In this document: positions 1-7,532 of the stretch, one piece after another | How the letters are laid out: every line of letters begins with the position of its first letter | Position numbering within the stretch: position 1 is the stretch's first letter | Origin: Ferrovibrio sp036381655 | GTDB taxonomy: Bacteria; Pseudomonadota; Alphaproteobacteria; Ferrovibrionales; Ferrovibrionaceae | Direction: 5' to 3' | DNA: 64,000 nt | Assembly (NCBI RefSeq): GCF_036381655.1 | Contig: NZ_DASVCJ010000059.1 | Location: forward strand, 1-64,000 | Position numbers and translations under genes: made by a program | The notes under the pieces: generated by a model | What the model was told of the DNA's origin: nothing | Seen by the model: only the letters and a program-made list of their open reading frames with translations | Databases searched by the model: none

Positions 1-851
1 CTAGGGTGTGTCGTCAATTGTATGAGAGGATGGCGGCGGCGAGCTTTGTGGCTGCTGCGAAATGGTCGGCTCGTTTGTCGTAGCGGGTGGCGATGGCTCG
101 GAACTGCTTGAGGCGGCAGAAGAAGCGCTCGATGCGGTTACGCTGCTTGTAGAGGTCGCGGTCGTGCGGGATCGGCGTCCGGCGGCTGCGAGTGGAGGGG
201 ATGACGACGGCGGTGCCGGCTTGGCGCAACGGCTGCGTGAGATGGTCGGCGTCGTAGGCGCGGTCGGCGATCAAGCCACCGAAGCGGCGACCATCCAGAA
301 GGCCATGGGCAGCGGTGATGTCGGCGGCCTGGCCGGGCGAAAGGGCGATGTCGACGACGCGGCCGAGCGCATCGACGAGGGCATGGATTTTGGTGCTCAG
401 TCCGCCTCGGGAACGGCCGAGAGCTTGCCGATCCGCGGCCCCCCTTTTGCGCCGGCGGCGTGTTGATGCGCCCGTACGATGGTGCTGTCGATCATCAGAT
501 ATTCGTTGTCCCGGTCACGGGTCAGGGCCTCGAATATCCGGTCCCAGACCCCGCTCTGCGCCCAGCGACTGAACCGTCGGTGCACGTTCTTCCAGTCGCC
601 GAACCGCTCCGGCAGGTCGCGCCACGGCACGCCAGCCCGGTACTTCCACAGCACCGCCTCGACGAACAGCCGGTTGTCTCGGGCCGTCGCCCCAACATGC
701 CCCTTGCGCCCCGGCAGTAAGCCGGAAATCACTTCCCACTGCCGGTCGGTCAGTCCATATCGCCGCATCGGTCGCCCCCTCGCTTCAGGCGACCTCCTAT
801 GAATCATTCATTCAATACTTTGGGAATCCCATAATTGACGACACACCCTAG
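1..851 (-). mobile_element. IS5-family (IS427-like) insertion sequence, complete
   Basis: The element is bounded by perfect 16-bp terminal inverted repeats, GGGTGTGTCGTCAATT at 5-20 and its complement at 832-847. Each end is flanked by CTAG (1-4 and 848-851), which reads best as a 4-bp target duplication; because CTAG is self-complementary it could also be counted as part of the repeats. The 843-bp core carries one transposase in two overlapping frames on the minus strand. Size, ends and frameshift organisation fit the IS427 subgroup of IS5. It looks intact. The right CTAG supplies the stop codon of the neighbouring Vgb-like gene. Confidence 0.93.
14..807 (-). CDS. IS5/IS427 transposase, made by -1 ribosomal frameshift
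   Basis: Frame A (807 to 397, 136 aa) carries the N-terminal DUF4096-like region and the first catalytic Asp in YLMIDSTIVRAHQHA. Frame B ends at 14 and carries the second Asp (LIADRAYDAD) and the Glu (RNRIERFFCRLKQFR) of the DDE site. The two frames overlap. On the coding strand an A4G6 run (plus coordinates 439-448) lies just before the point where frame B begins GRSRGGLSTK. This is the usual IS427 slippery run, and frame B is in the -1 frame relative to A. The joined product would be about 265 aa, normal for the family. The enzyme should cut and rejoin the IS ends. That frameshifting happens is inferred from the family; the reading frames and slippery run are seen directly. Confidence 0.88.
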
Positions 852-1819
852 TCGTCGCCGCGGATCACCACCAGCCGGCCGGCGCCCGATTCCGCCGCCC
901 AGACTTCGCCCGGCCGCCCGAGAATCTGCCGCACATAGGCGCCGTCCTGATCGGAGACGAACGGCGTGAACTGCCCGGTCAGCGGATCGAAGCGCACCAG
1001 CGCGTTGTTGGCGACGTCGCTGAGCCAGACCTTGTCGCGGTCGTCGACGAAGACGGCATAGACCTGCGGCTGCGGGCCGGGCAGCTTCCAGCCCTGCCAG
1101 GAGCCGGCCGCCGGATCGTAGACGGTGACCTGGCCGCTATTCCAGCCGCTGACCCAGACGCGGCCGCGGCTGTCCGACCACACGCGGCGCGCGCCGCGCA
1201 ATTCCGGCGGCGGCTCGATCACCGTCGCCGCGCCGCTCTCGGGATCGATGCGGGCGATATGGCTGCCCGCCAGGGAGGCGTAATAGATGTCGCCGGACGG
1301 CGTGACGGTGATGCCATAGGGCCCGCGGCCGCCCGGCGCATTCCAGACCCTCAGCGCGCCGCTGTTCGGATCGAGCCGGCCGTAAAGGCCGGCCTGGCCG
1401 GTGAACCACAGCATGCCGGCCTTGTCGAAGACGGCGGTATTGAGATTGGCCTGGCCGGCCTCGCGCGGCAGCGGCCAGCGCCTGATCTGGCGCGTTTGCG
1501 GATCGACGCGCAGGATCGCATTCAGCCCGCCATCGGTAATCCAGGGCGCGCCGTCCGGGCCGACGATCACGCCATGCGGAGCCGAGCCCTTGCCGAGCGG
1601 AATCTGCTCGGCCTGGCCGCTTTGCGGATCGAGCCGGCCCAGGGCGCCCGCCGCCTGCGCGGTATACCAGACCGCGCCGTCGGGCGCGGGCGCCACGTCA
1701 TGCGGGCCGGCGCCGTCGGGCAGCGGATAATACCGCAGGCTTGCGCCGCGCGCCGGCAGGGCGAGGCCGGCCAGCAGCAGGATGACGGCAGCCAGTGATC
1801 CGCGCATGATCTCCTCCAT
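848..1819 (-). CDS. Vgb-like (streptogramin lyase family) secreted beta-propeller
   Basis: The 323-aa product starts with a signal peptide (hydrophobic residues about 8-25, cleavage near ALPARGA). The rest is repeated blades of the type GPDGAPWITDGG, DKAGMLWFTG and DDRDKVWLSD, each about 42 residues apart, as in the virginiamycin B lyase / NHL-like seven-bladed propellers. In that family only a few members cleave streptogramins; most have unknown roles, and the signal peptide here argues for a periplasmic task. An SD-like GGAGGAGAT precedes an internal ATG (MRGS), so translation may begin four codons later. The TAG stop lies inside the CTAG next to the IS, so the insertion left the reading frame intact. 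Confidence 0.75.
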   Translation of the reverse strand: MEEIMRGSLAAVILLLAGLALPARGASLRYYPLPDGAGPHDVAPAPDGAVWYTAQAAGALGRLDPQSGQAEQIPLGKGSAPHGVIVGPDGAPWITDGGLNAILRVDPQTRQIRRWPLPREAGQANLNTAVFDKAGMLWFTGQAGLYGRLDPNSGALRVWNAPGGRGPYGITVTPSGDIYYASLAGSHIARIDPESGAATVIEPPPELRGARRVWSDSRGRVWVSGWNSGQVTVYDPAAGSWQGWKLPGPQPQVYAVFVDDRDKVWLSDVANNALVRFDPLTGQFTPFVSDQDGAYVRQILGRPGEVWAAESGAGRLVVIRGDD

Positions 1820-1948
1820 GATATGGCCTGCGGGCGGCGCTGGTCGGGCGCAGCACGAGCTAGCGTTCCGCTGCGCCGCGGCAATGGCCGGCAGGCCCCG
1901 CTCGCAAACTTGTCATCTAGCGGCGCCGGGCCGGTATATACTGGCGGC

Positions 1949-2371
1949 ATGGACCTGCCGCTCGATCCCACTTTGCCGCTCGGCGGCATCGCCGCCATCC
2001 TGCTGCTGGTCTGGCTGACCGGCGGCAGGCGGCAGGCGGCCATCGCGGGCGCGGACGATGCGGCCGCCGCGCTGGCGGCGCCGGAGCTTGGCTTCGCGGC
2101 CGGCGAGATCGCCGTCTCGCAGGACGGCAGGACGGCGCTGGCGCGCGACGACGGCGGCCATGTCGCCGTGGTCTTCGTCAGCGGCGCCAGACTGGCCGCA
2201 CGCAAGCTGACCGCCGGGGAGACCATCGCCGTGACCTTGACGCCGCTGTCCGACGGCGCGGTGCGGCTGACGCTTGCCACCCGCGCCTTCACGCATCCCG
2301 ATTTCCACCTGCGGCTCGATGCCGCCGGCGCCGGCCGCTGGCAGCGCCATCTGATGGAGCTGCCGCAGTGA
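1949..2371 (+). CDS. Hypothetical small membrane-anchored protein
   Basis: The 140-aa product has one N-terminal hydrophobic segment (about residues 9-23, PLGGIAAILLLVWLTGG) followed by a soluble, Ala/Asp-rich domain of about 110 residues. I chose ATG 1949 because the longer in-frame alternative from 1823 lacks any membrane or domain character before this point. The stop overlaps the GTG of the downstream hydroxylase gene (GTGA), so the two are probably translationally coupled. I do not recognise the soluble domain. It may be a membrane-tethered partner of the hydroxylase, but that rests on context only. Confidence 0.6.
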   Translation: MDLPLDPTLPLGGIAAILLLVWLTGGRRQAAIAGADDAAAALAAPELGFAAGEIAVSQDGRTALARDDGGHVAVVFVSGARLAARKLTAGETIAVTLTPLSDGAVRLTLATRAFTHPDFHLRLDAAGAGRWQRHLMELPQ

Positions 2372-3276
2372 CCTCGCCGATGCTGCCCGATCCGGTGATC
2401 CTTGCGATTCCCGCCTTCGTCGGCCTGGCGGTGCTGGAGGTGCTGATCGCGCGCTGGCGCCGGCAGCCGGCCTACGAGCTGAAGGATACGGCGGCCTCGC
2501 TGATCATGGGGCTGGTCAACCTGGTGCAGGGCATCCTGTTCGCCGGCGTCATCTGGTGGAGCCTGGAGGCGGCGTATCGCTGGCGGCTGTTCGATCTGCC
2601 CTTCAACGGCTGGACCTGGCTGGCGCTGCTGTTCGCCGAGGATTTCGTCTATTACTGGTTCCACCGCCTGAGCCACGAGCATCGCATCTGGTGGGCGGCG
2701 CATGTGAACCACCATTCCTCGCAGCATTACAATCTTTCGACCGCCCTGCGGCAGACCTGGACAGGCAATCTCGCGCTGACCTGGGTCCTGTGGCTGCCGC
2801 TGGCGCTCGTCGGCTTTCCGCCGGCGCTGATCGTCTTCCAGAAGGGCGTCAGCCTGGTCTATCAGTTCTGGATCCATACCGAGCAGATCGGCCGCCTGCC
2901 GCGCTGGATCGAAGCGGTGTTCAACACGCCTTCGCATCACCGCGTGCATCATGCGACCAACCCGCGCTATCTCGACCGCAACTATGCCGGCATCTTCATC
3001 GTCTGGGACAAGCTGTTCGGCAGCTTCGCGGCGGAGGACGCGGCCGAGCCCTGCCGCTACGGGATCGTAAAGAATCTCGGCAGCTTCAATCCGCTGCGCA
3101 TCGCCTTCCATGAATGGGTCGAGATCGGCCGCGACCTGCGGCGCGCGCCGAACCTGCGCGCGGCCTGGGGCTATGTCTTCGGCCCGCCCGGCTGGCGGCC
3201 GGACGGCCGGGGCGCGACCTCGGATGCCCTGCGGGCGCAATGGCGCGCCGCGCAGAACGAGGCCGCCGCGCAATAG
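2368..3276 (+). CDS. Sterol desaturase / fatty acid hydroxylase superfamily protein
   Basis: The 302-aa integral membrane protein has the eight-histidine di-iron signature of the family: HRLSHEH (about residue 98), HVNHHSS (about 112) and HHRVHH (about 192). Several hydrophobic helices surround these motifs. Members hydroxylate or desaturate lipids (sterols, carotenoids, fatty acids, ether lipids) using O2; the substrate cannot be read from the sequence. Translation starts at GTG 2368, overlapping the stop of the upstream small membrane protein; ATG 2380 is an alternative start. The stop lies 6 bp from the convergent PAS gene. Confidence 0.85.
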   Translation: MTSPMLPDPVILAIPAFVGLAVLEVLIARWRRQPAYELKDTAASLIMGLVNLVQGILFAGVIWWSLEAAYRWRLFDLPFNGWTWLALLFAEDFVYYWFHRLSHEHRIWWAAHVNHHSSQHYNLSTALRQTWTGNLALTWVLWLPLALVGFPPALIVFQKGVSLVYQFWIHTEQIGRLPRWIEAVFNTPSHHRVHHATNPRYLDRNYAGIFIVWDKLFGSFAAEDAAEPCRYGIVKNLGSFNPLRIAFHEWVEIGRDLRRAPNLRAAWGYVFGPPGWRPDGRGATSDALRAQWRAAQNEAAAQ

Positions 3277-3282
3277 CCGGAT

Positions 3283-3957
3283 TTACGGCGGATCGAGCAG
3301 GCCGCGGAAGGTCGCCTGCAGCACGCCCTTTTCCAGCGCCTCGACGGCGATGAGCTGCTGCTGCATCGGCGGCCGCTGCCGGCCGGGCGTTTCCGGCGCC
3401 GGGCCGAAGCTTTGCGCGCCCAGCACGAAGGCGACATCGCCGGACAGGTCGTCGCGGGTGACCGGCAGCAGCAGCCGGCGGATGCGGCTCATGCCTTCCT
3501 CGGGCCAGGCCTGGACGGTCTCGACATAAAGCGGCCGCGCCTCGGCCGCCACGGTGGCATAGAGGCTTTCGATATAGTCGCGGTAGCTGCCGCTCAGCGT
3601 CTCGGCGCTGGTCTTGCCGGTATCGTCGCGGCCGGCCCGCTGGGTCAGTTCGGTGCCGATCAGGCGGAAGCGGACGACGCCATCGCCGACCGGCTCGGCC
3701 AGGGTGAGAAAGGGCAGCAGGCGGCGCGGCATGTCGAGCGGATCGATCGCCCGGCGCGGCGGCAGCCGTCCACCGCTGCGCTTGCCGGCCCAGTAGGCGG
3801 CGAGGTTGAGCAGCACGCGATCATCGGCGAAGGGAAGAGATAGGCCTGCCACGGAATTGGTAGATTGAGGAACGGTAAACACAACCAGACGAACAGGTAA
3901 AAGGTTAATAACTCTCGAACGTGAACGAACAGTCAGATAATTTTCGCCGAGATTCAA
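3283..3957 (-). CDS. PAS_5-type PAS domain protein
   Basis: Residues about 45-190 match the single PAS domain protein common in Rhodospirillales. It has the typical opening AYWAGKRSGGRLPPRRAIDP, then LPFLTLAEPVGDGVVRFRLIGTEL, then a core ending in LLPVTRDDLSGDVAFVLGAQ. Such proteins are stand-alone sensory modules of unknown output. The first 40 or so residues of this reading frame (MNLGENYLTV onward) come from AT-rich DNA that looks like a promoter, so the true start is probably a later GTG or TTG near 3850-3880. No effector domain is present. Convergent with the hydroxylase gene. Confidence 0.7.
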   Translation of the reverse strand: MNLGENYLTVRSRSRVINLLPVRLVVFTVPQSTNSVAGLSLPFADDRVLLNLAAYWAGKRSGGRLPPRRAIDPLDMPRRLLPFLTLAEPVGDGVVRFRLIGTELTQRAGRDDTGKTSAETLSGSYRDYIESLYATVAAEARPLYVETVQAWPEEGMSRIRRLLLPVTRDDLSGDVAFVLGAQSFGPAPETPGRQRPPMQQQLIAVEALEKGVLQATFRGLLDPP

Positions 3958-4164
3958 TGAGTTACAACCTGGTGGGGATTAGAGCAACCCATAAGTATCG
4001 TCTAAGATTCGAAAAGCCAGCGGCTTTCTTCCCCTCCCGCGCCTGGCGGGCCGGGCTGCGACCTCACCGTGCCGCCGGACCGGGCCGAATCGGGCGGCCG
4101 GGCAAGGCGGGGGTAGTTTGACTCCAGGGTGGAAATCGCCGCCCGCGATGGTTATCTTCGCGCC

Positions 4165-4740
4165 ATGACCGACAAGATGGCACACCGACCGGCAGCCCTG
4201 CTGCTCGCCTCACTCCTCCTTTTTCTCGGCTCCAGCGCCGCCGGCCTGGCCGCGGCCAGCAAGAAGACCGAGTCGCAGAGCGAAACCAGGCAGATCGGCA
4301 GCTTCCAAAGCTGGAGCGCCTACGAATACACCACCGAGAAGGGCGCCAAGCTCTGCTATCTGTATTCGGTGCCGGAGAAGAAGCTGCCGGTGGGCGCCAA
4401 GCGCGGCGAGATCTACATCCTGGTGACGCATAAGCCGAAGGAGAAGATCCGCAACGAGGTGAGCATCTATTTCGGCTATCCGCTGAAGGAGAATGTCTCC
4501 GCCCAGGCGATCGTCGGCAACACCACGATCGACATGTTCACCCATGAGGAAGCCGCCTGGGCCGCCGATTCCGCCACCGACCAGAAGCTGGTCGAGCTGT
4601 TCCGCAAGGGCAGCACGCTGGTGGTGAAAGGCGAATCGACGCGCGGCACCAAGACCACGGACACCTACGATCTGAACGGCTTCACGGCGGCGCTGCATGC
4701 CATCGACAAGGCCTGCCATGTCGGCGGAGCGACCTCTTGA
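4165..4740 (+). CDS. Invasion-associated locus B (IalB) family periplasmic protein
   Basis: The 191-aa product has a Sec signal peptide (MTDKMAHRPAALLLASLLLF, cleavage after LAAA). It then has the IalB-like core: IGSFQSWSAYEYTTEKGAKLCYLYS, VTHKPKEKIRNEVSIYFGYP and a C-terminal GFTAALHAIDKAC. One cysteine in the first and one in the last block could form a disulfide. The family is named from Bartonella invasion but is widespread in free-living alphaproteobacteria with unknown biochemical function. ATG 4165 is preferred over the in-frame GTG 4129 because it gives a proper signal peptide. The stop overlaps the rlmN start (TTGA). Confidence 0.75.
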   Translation: MTDKMAHRPAALLLASLLLFLGSSAAGLAAASKKTESQSETRQIGSFQSWSAYEYTTEKGAKLCYLYSVPEKKLPVGAKRGEIYILVTHKPKEKIRNEVSIYFGYPLKENVSAQAIVGNTTIDMFTHEEAAWAADSATDQKLVELFRKGSTLVVKGESTRGTKTTDTYDLNGFTAALHAIDKACHVGGATS

Positions 4741-5948
4741 GCCTGGCAGCCGCCATCGTTCCTGACGTGAGCGCGCGCGAGCGCGCCGTTCCGGCGGCGG
4801 CCGATGGCCGCGTCGAGCTGGTCGGCCTGACGCGGGCGGAGATCGCCGCGGCGCTGCTGGCCGCCGGCGTGGTGCCGGGCGGCGCGCCGGAGAAGGCCGC
4901 GAAGATGCGCGCCAATCAGCTCTGGCACTGGATCTATTATCGCGGCGCGCGCGATTTCGCCGCGATGACGACGCTGTCGAAGGAGATGCGCGAGGCGCTG
5001 GCGGAACGCTTCGCGGTGGGCCGGCCGGCGGCCGCGCGCGATTTGCAGAGCAGCGACGGCACGCGCAAATGGCTGCTCAAATTCGCCGACGGCGAAGAGG
5101 CCGAATGCGTGCATATCCCGGAGGAGGATCGCGGCGCGCTCTGCGTTTCGTCCCAGGTCGGCTGCACGCTGACCTGCCGCTTCTGCCATACCGGCACGAT
5201 GAAGCTGGTGCGCAACCTGTCGGCCGGCGAGATCGTCGGCCAGGTCATGCTGGCGCGCGATCATCTGAACGAATGGCCCTCGCCGCCGGAAGGCCGCATG
5301 CTGTCGAACATCGTCATGATGGGCATGGGCGAGCCGCTGTACAATTTCGACAACGTCGCCAAGGCGCTGAAGATCGTGATGGACAACGAGGGCATCGCGA
5401 TCTCCAGGCGCCGCATCACGCTGAGCACGGCCGGCGTGGTGCCGATGATCGGGCGCTGCGGCGCCGAACTCGGCGTCAACCTGGCGATCAGCCTGCATGC
5501 CGTGCGCGACGACATCCGCGATCAGATCGTGCCGCTGAACCGGAAATATCCGATCAAGGACCTGCTGGCGGCCTGCGCCGCCTATCCGGGCCTGAGCAAT
5601 GCGCGGCGCATCACCTTCGAATACGTGATGCTCAAGGGCGTCAACGACAGCCCGGCGGACGCGAAGGAGCTGGTGCGGCTGCTGAAGGGCATTCCGGCCA
5701 AGGTCAACCTGATCCCGTTCAATCCCTGGCCCGGCGCGCCTTACGAATGCTCCAGCGACGAGGCGATCCGCAAATTCAGCGACATCGTCTTCAATGCCGG
5801 CTATTCCTCGCCGGTGCGCACGCCGCGCGGACGCGACATCATGGCCGCCTGCGGTCAGCTCAAATCGGCCAGCGTCAAGCGCAGCAAGGCGGACATCCTG
5901 CGCGAGCAGGCCGCCAAGGACGCCGCTGCCGCCGCGGCCGCCGTCTGA
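4737..5948 (+). CDS. rlmN: 23S rRNA / tRNA adenine C2-methyltransferase RlmN
   Basis: This 403-aa radical SAM enzyme methylates C2 of A2503 in 23S rRNA and of A37 in some tRNAs. The 4Fe-4S ligands are in CTLTCRFC (C143, C147, C150), and the preceding ALCVSSQVGC block is diagnostic. The methyl-carrying Cys is in RDIMAACGQL near the C-terminus. MMGMGEPLYNFDNV, LSTAGVVP and NLAISLHA are further RlmN blocks. The start is a TTG at 4737 overlapping the ialB-like stop, so the genes are probably co-transcribed. The C-terminus ends in a long Ala run. Length is normal for alphaproteobacterial RlmN. Confidence 0.96.
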   Translation: MSLAAAIVPDVSARERAVPAAADGRVELVGLTRAEIAAALLAAGVVPGGAPEKAAKMRANQLWHWIYYRGARDFAAMTTLSKEMREALAERFAVGRPAAARDLQSSDGTRKWLLKFADGEEAECVHIPEEDRGALCVSSQVGCTLTCRFCHTGTMKLVRNLSAGEIVGQVMLARDHLNEWPSPPEGRMLSNIVMMGMGEPLYNFDNVAKALKIVMDNEGIAISRRRITLSTAGVVPMIGRCGAELGVNLAISLHAVRDDIRDQIVPLNRKYPIKDLLAACAAYPGLSNARRITFEYVMLKGVNDSPADAKELVRLLKGIPAKVNLIPFNPWPGAPYECSSDEAIRKFSDIVFNAGYSSPVRTPRGRDIMAACGQLKSASVKRSKADILREQAAKDAAAAAAAV

Positions 5949-5954
5949 ACGCCG

Positions 5955-6452
5955 ATGGCAAACCGTTCCGGCCCGTTCGCCCCTGCCGCCCTGGCAATCG
6001 GGCTGATGGTCGGGCTGACGGCCGGGCTGCTCGCCGCGCCGCCGGCGCGTGCGCAGGTCATGCAGGCGCCGGCGCCGAGGACGCCGGAGCCGATTCCGGT
6101 CAATCCGCCGCCCGCGGCCGAAGCGCCGATCAATGAGGCGATCGCCTTCAACCGGACCGAACGCTGGCTGATTCCCTTCTATTTCGACAAGGAATACGGT
6201 AACCGCCGCCATGCCGCGCGCGGCAAGAGAAACACCCGCGCCGCGCCGGCCAGCTTCGAGAAGGCGCCGGAAATCGGCGACGTGCTGACGGCGGCGCAGA
6301 TCGCCGACCTGCCCCGCCTGCCGGGGCCGCTGGTGCGCGATCTGCCGCCGCGCCGGCCGGATACGCAGCGCTATGTCGCCGGCCCCGACGTGCTGCTAGT
6401 GCAGCAATCGACCGGCAAGGTGCTGGACAAGCTCGGCGGCGTGGTGCGCTGA
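5955..6452 (+). CDS. Hypothetical secreted Pro-rich protein
   Basis: The 165-aa product carries a signal peptide (hydrophobic about residues 10-30, cleavage at PPARAQ). A Pro-rich linker follows (PAPRTPEPIPVNPPPAAEAP), then a basic stretch, then a C-terminal block DVLLVQQSTGKVLDKLGGVVR. That last block resembles the ends of RcnB/CigR-like periplasmic proteins, where a short beta segment binds or displays a ligand; the similarity is weak. It sits 6 bp after rlmN, likely in the same transcript. No function is assigned. Confidence 0.6.
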   Translation: MANRSGPFAPAALAIGLMVGLTAGLLAAPPARAQVMQAPAPRTPEPIPVNPPPAAEAPINEAIAFNRTERWLIPFYFDKEYGNRRHAARGKRNTRAAPASFEKAPEIGDVLTAAQIADLPRLPGPLVRDLPPRRPDTQRYVAGPDVLLVQQSTGKVLDKLGGVVR

Positions 6453-6537
6453 GCGCAGCGGCGCGCCTTTTTTCATCCAGACGGCACTCACCGCATCGCG
6501 CGTTTGCTCTGCGTCAAACTTCCGGCCGATTTAAAGA

Positions 6538-6553
6538 TACATCTGTTTTACTT
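6538..6553 (+). promoter_or_regulatory. NsrR-like operator upstream of the hemerythrin gene
   Basis: TACATCTGTTTTACTT matches 13 of 16 positions of TGCATCTAATTTACTT (56532) in the nsrR-ferredoxin intergenic region. The left part in context, AAGATACATCT, also resembles the NsrR half-site AAGATGCATTT known from enterobacteria (9 of 11). It lies 66 bp upstream of the hemerythrin ATG. That it binds the NsrR-like protein encoded at 56 kb is inference. Confidence 0.5.
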
Positions 6554-6618
6554 CTTTTGGCGCGTGCCATATCTCCGACCTCACCCCTCATTCGCTGGAA
6601 CGAAAAAAGGAGAATCGC

Positions 6619-7041
6619 ATGTCAGCGACGGAACGCTATCGCCTGCACCATATCGAACTCGACGCGCTGTTCGACCGTGTCCATCACAGCCTGCACAACA
6701 CGGCGGGCGAAAGCTGGGCGCGCGATCTGACGCGCCTGCTGGCGGAATTCACCAGCCGCCTGTCGACCCACCTTTCCGTCGAGGACCATACGCTCTATCC
6801 GACGCTGCTGGCGGCGGGCGATCGCAATCTGGCGACGATGGCCACGCGCTATCAAAACGAGATGGGCGACCTCTACAAGTCCTATATGGAATTCTGGCAG
6901 CGCTGGCGGACATCCGGCGCGCTGCACAGGGAGATCGACCGCTTCCTGCCGGAAGCGCGCCAGATCTTCGCCCGGCTCAGGGCCCGTATCGAACGCGAGG
7001 ACCGCGAGCTCTATCCGCTCGCCGACCAGGTGCTCGGCTGA
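6619..7041 (+). CDS. Hemerythrin-like domain protein
   Basis: This 140-aa all-helical protein has the di-iron pattern of HHE/hemerythrin domains: YRLHHIELDALFDRVHH near the N-terminus, HLSVEDHTLYP in the middle and REDRELYPLADQ at the end. Members bind O2 or NO or help repair damaged Fe-S centres (as in YtfE/RIC); this one lacks the RIC N-terminal Cys domain. AAAAGGAG sits just before ATG 6619. The upstream region holds an NsrR-like motif shared with the NO cluster at 56 kb, which points to a role under nitrosative stress. It stands alone, followed by a strong hairpin at 7078-7104. Confidence 0.8.
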   Translation: MSATERYRLHHIELDALFDRVHHSLHNTAGESWARDLTRLLAEFTSRLSTHLSVEDHTLYPTLLAAGDRNLATMATRYQNEMGDLYKSYMEFWQRWRTSGALHREIDRFLPEARQIFARLRARIEREDRELYPLADQVLG

Positions 7042-7077
7042 GGGCCGCGCCGCGCGGCGATGCGGCCTCGATCATCG

Positions 7078-7104
7078 GCCGGAGCGGCGGAAAGCCGCTC
7101 CGGC
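7078..7104 (+). terminator. Hairpin after the hemerythrin gene
   Basis: An 11-bp perfect stem (GCCGGAGCGGC / GCCGCTCCGGC) with a GGAAA loop lies 37 bp after the hemerythrin stop. There is only a weak T-rich tail (CCTTT), so termination efficiency is uncertain. Confidence 0.6.
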
Positions 7105-7283
7105 TGCCGTCCTTTATCGTCATTCCGTCATGCCCGGCGCATGGACGGCCCGGTTGGCACTCCTACCCTCTTGTGTGCTAACCCGGTTCGCGCTCCACTA
7201 CGGAGCCCCGGACGCGCCCCCTGAACCGCAACCGCTTGGCCGAGCCCATGCGCGCTCCGGCCGTTTACCGACGCGAGGCGACC

Positions 7284-7526
7284 ATGGCGACGACACGACT
7301 GGAAAAGGGCGGCAAACTCTGCCTGCCGCATGAAATGCTGGATGCGCATCACTGGAATGCCGGCACGGAATTCGTCGTCGAGGACCGTCCCGACGGCCTC
7401 CTGCTGCGGCCGCTGAACGGCGAGCTCAAGCCGGTGAAGGAGACGGCGACCGGGCATAGCTCGGTCGGCCGCGACCGCGCCCTGGCCGACGCGATGCGCA
7501 GCCGCTACGCCCGCTTCGGACATTGA
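7284..7526 (+). CDS. AbrB/MazE-type DNA-binding antitoxin, orphan
   Basis: The 80-aa product has the swapped-hairpin AbrB fold pattern: MATTRLEKGGKLCLPHEMLDA, then FVVEDRPDGLLLRPL. A C-terminal tail (SSVGRDRALADAMRSRYARFGH) resembles the toxin-binding tails of VapB/MazE antitoxins. ATG 7284 was chosen because residues encoded upstream do not match the fold. No PIN or MazF toxin gene follows: the next gene is convergent and unrelated. It may be a solitary regulator or a remnant of a toxin-antitoxin pair. Confidence 0.65.
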   Translation: MATTRLEKGGKLCLPHEMLDAHHWNAGTEFVVEDRPDGLLLRPLNGELKPVKETATGHSSVGRDRALADAMRSRYARFGH

Positions 7527-7532
7527 GACGGC

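Noticed and set aside
1567..3273. A 568-codon minus-strand open frame across the hydroxylase gene
   Set aside because: Composition is random-like and it overlaps three better-supported genes, including the di-iron His motifs on the plus strand.
4665..6212. A long minus-strand frame opposite rlmN
   Set aside because: Low-complexity Arg/Ala/His composition and complete overlap with rlmN.
6440..6480. A terminator after the Pro-rich protein gene
   Set aside because: A T6 run is present, but the preceding stem is short with a tiny loop, so it does not meet the pattern.
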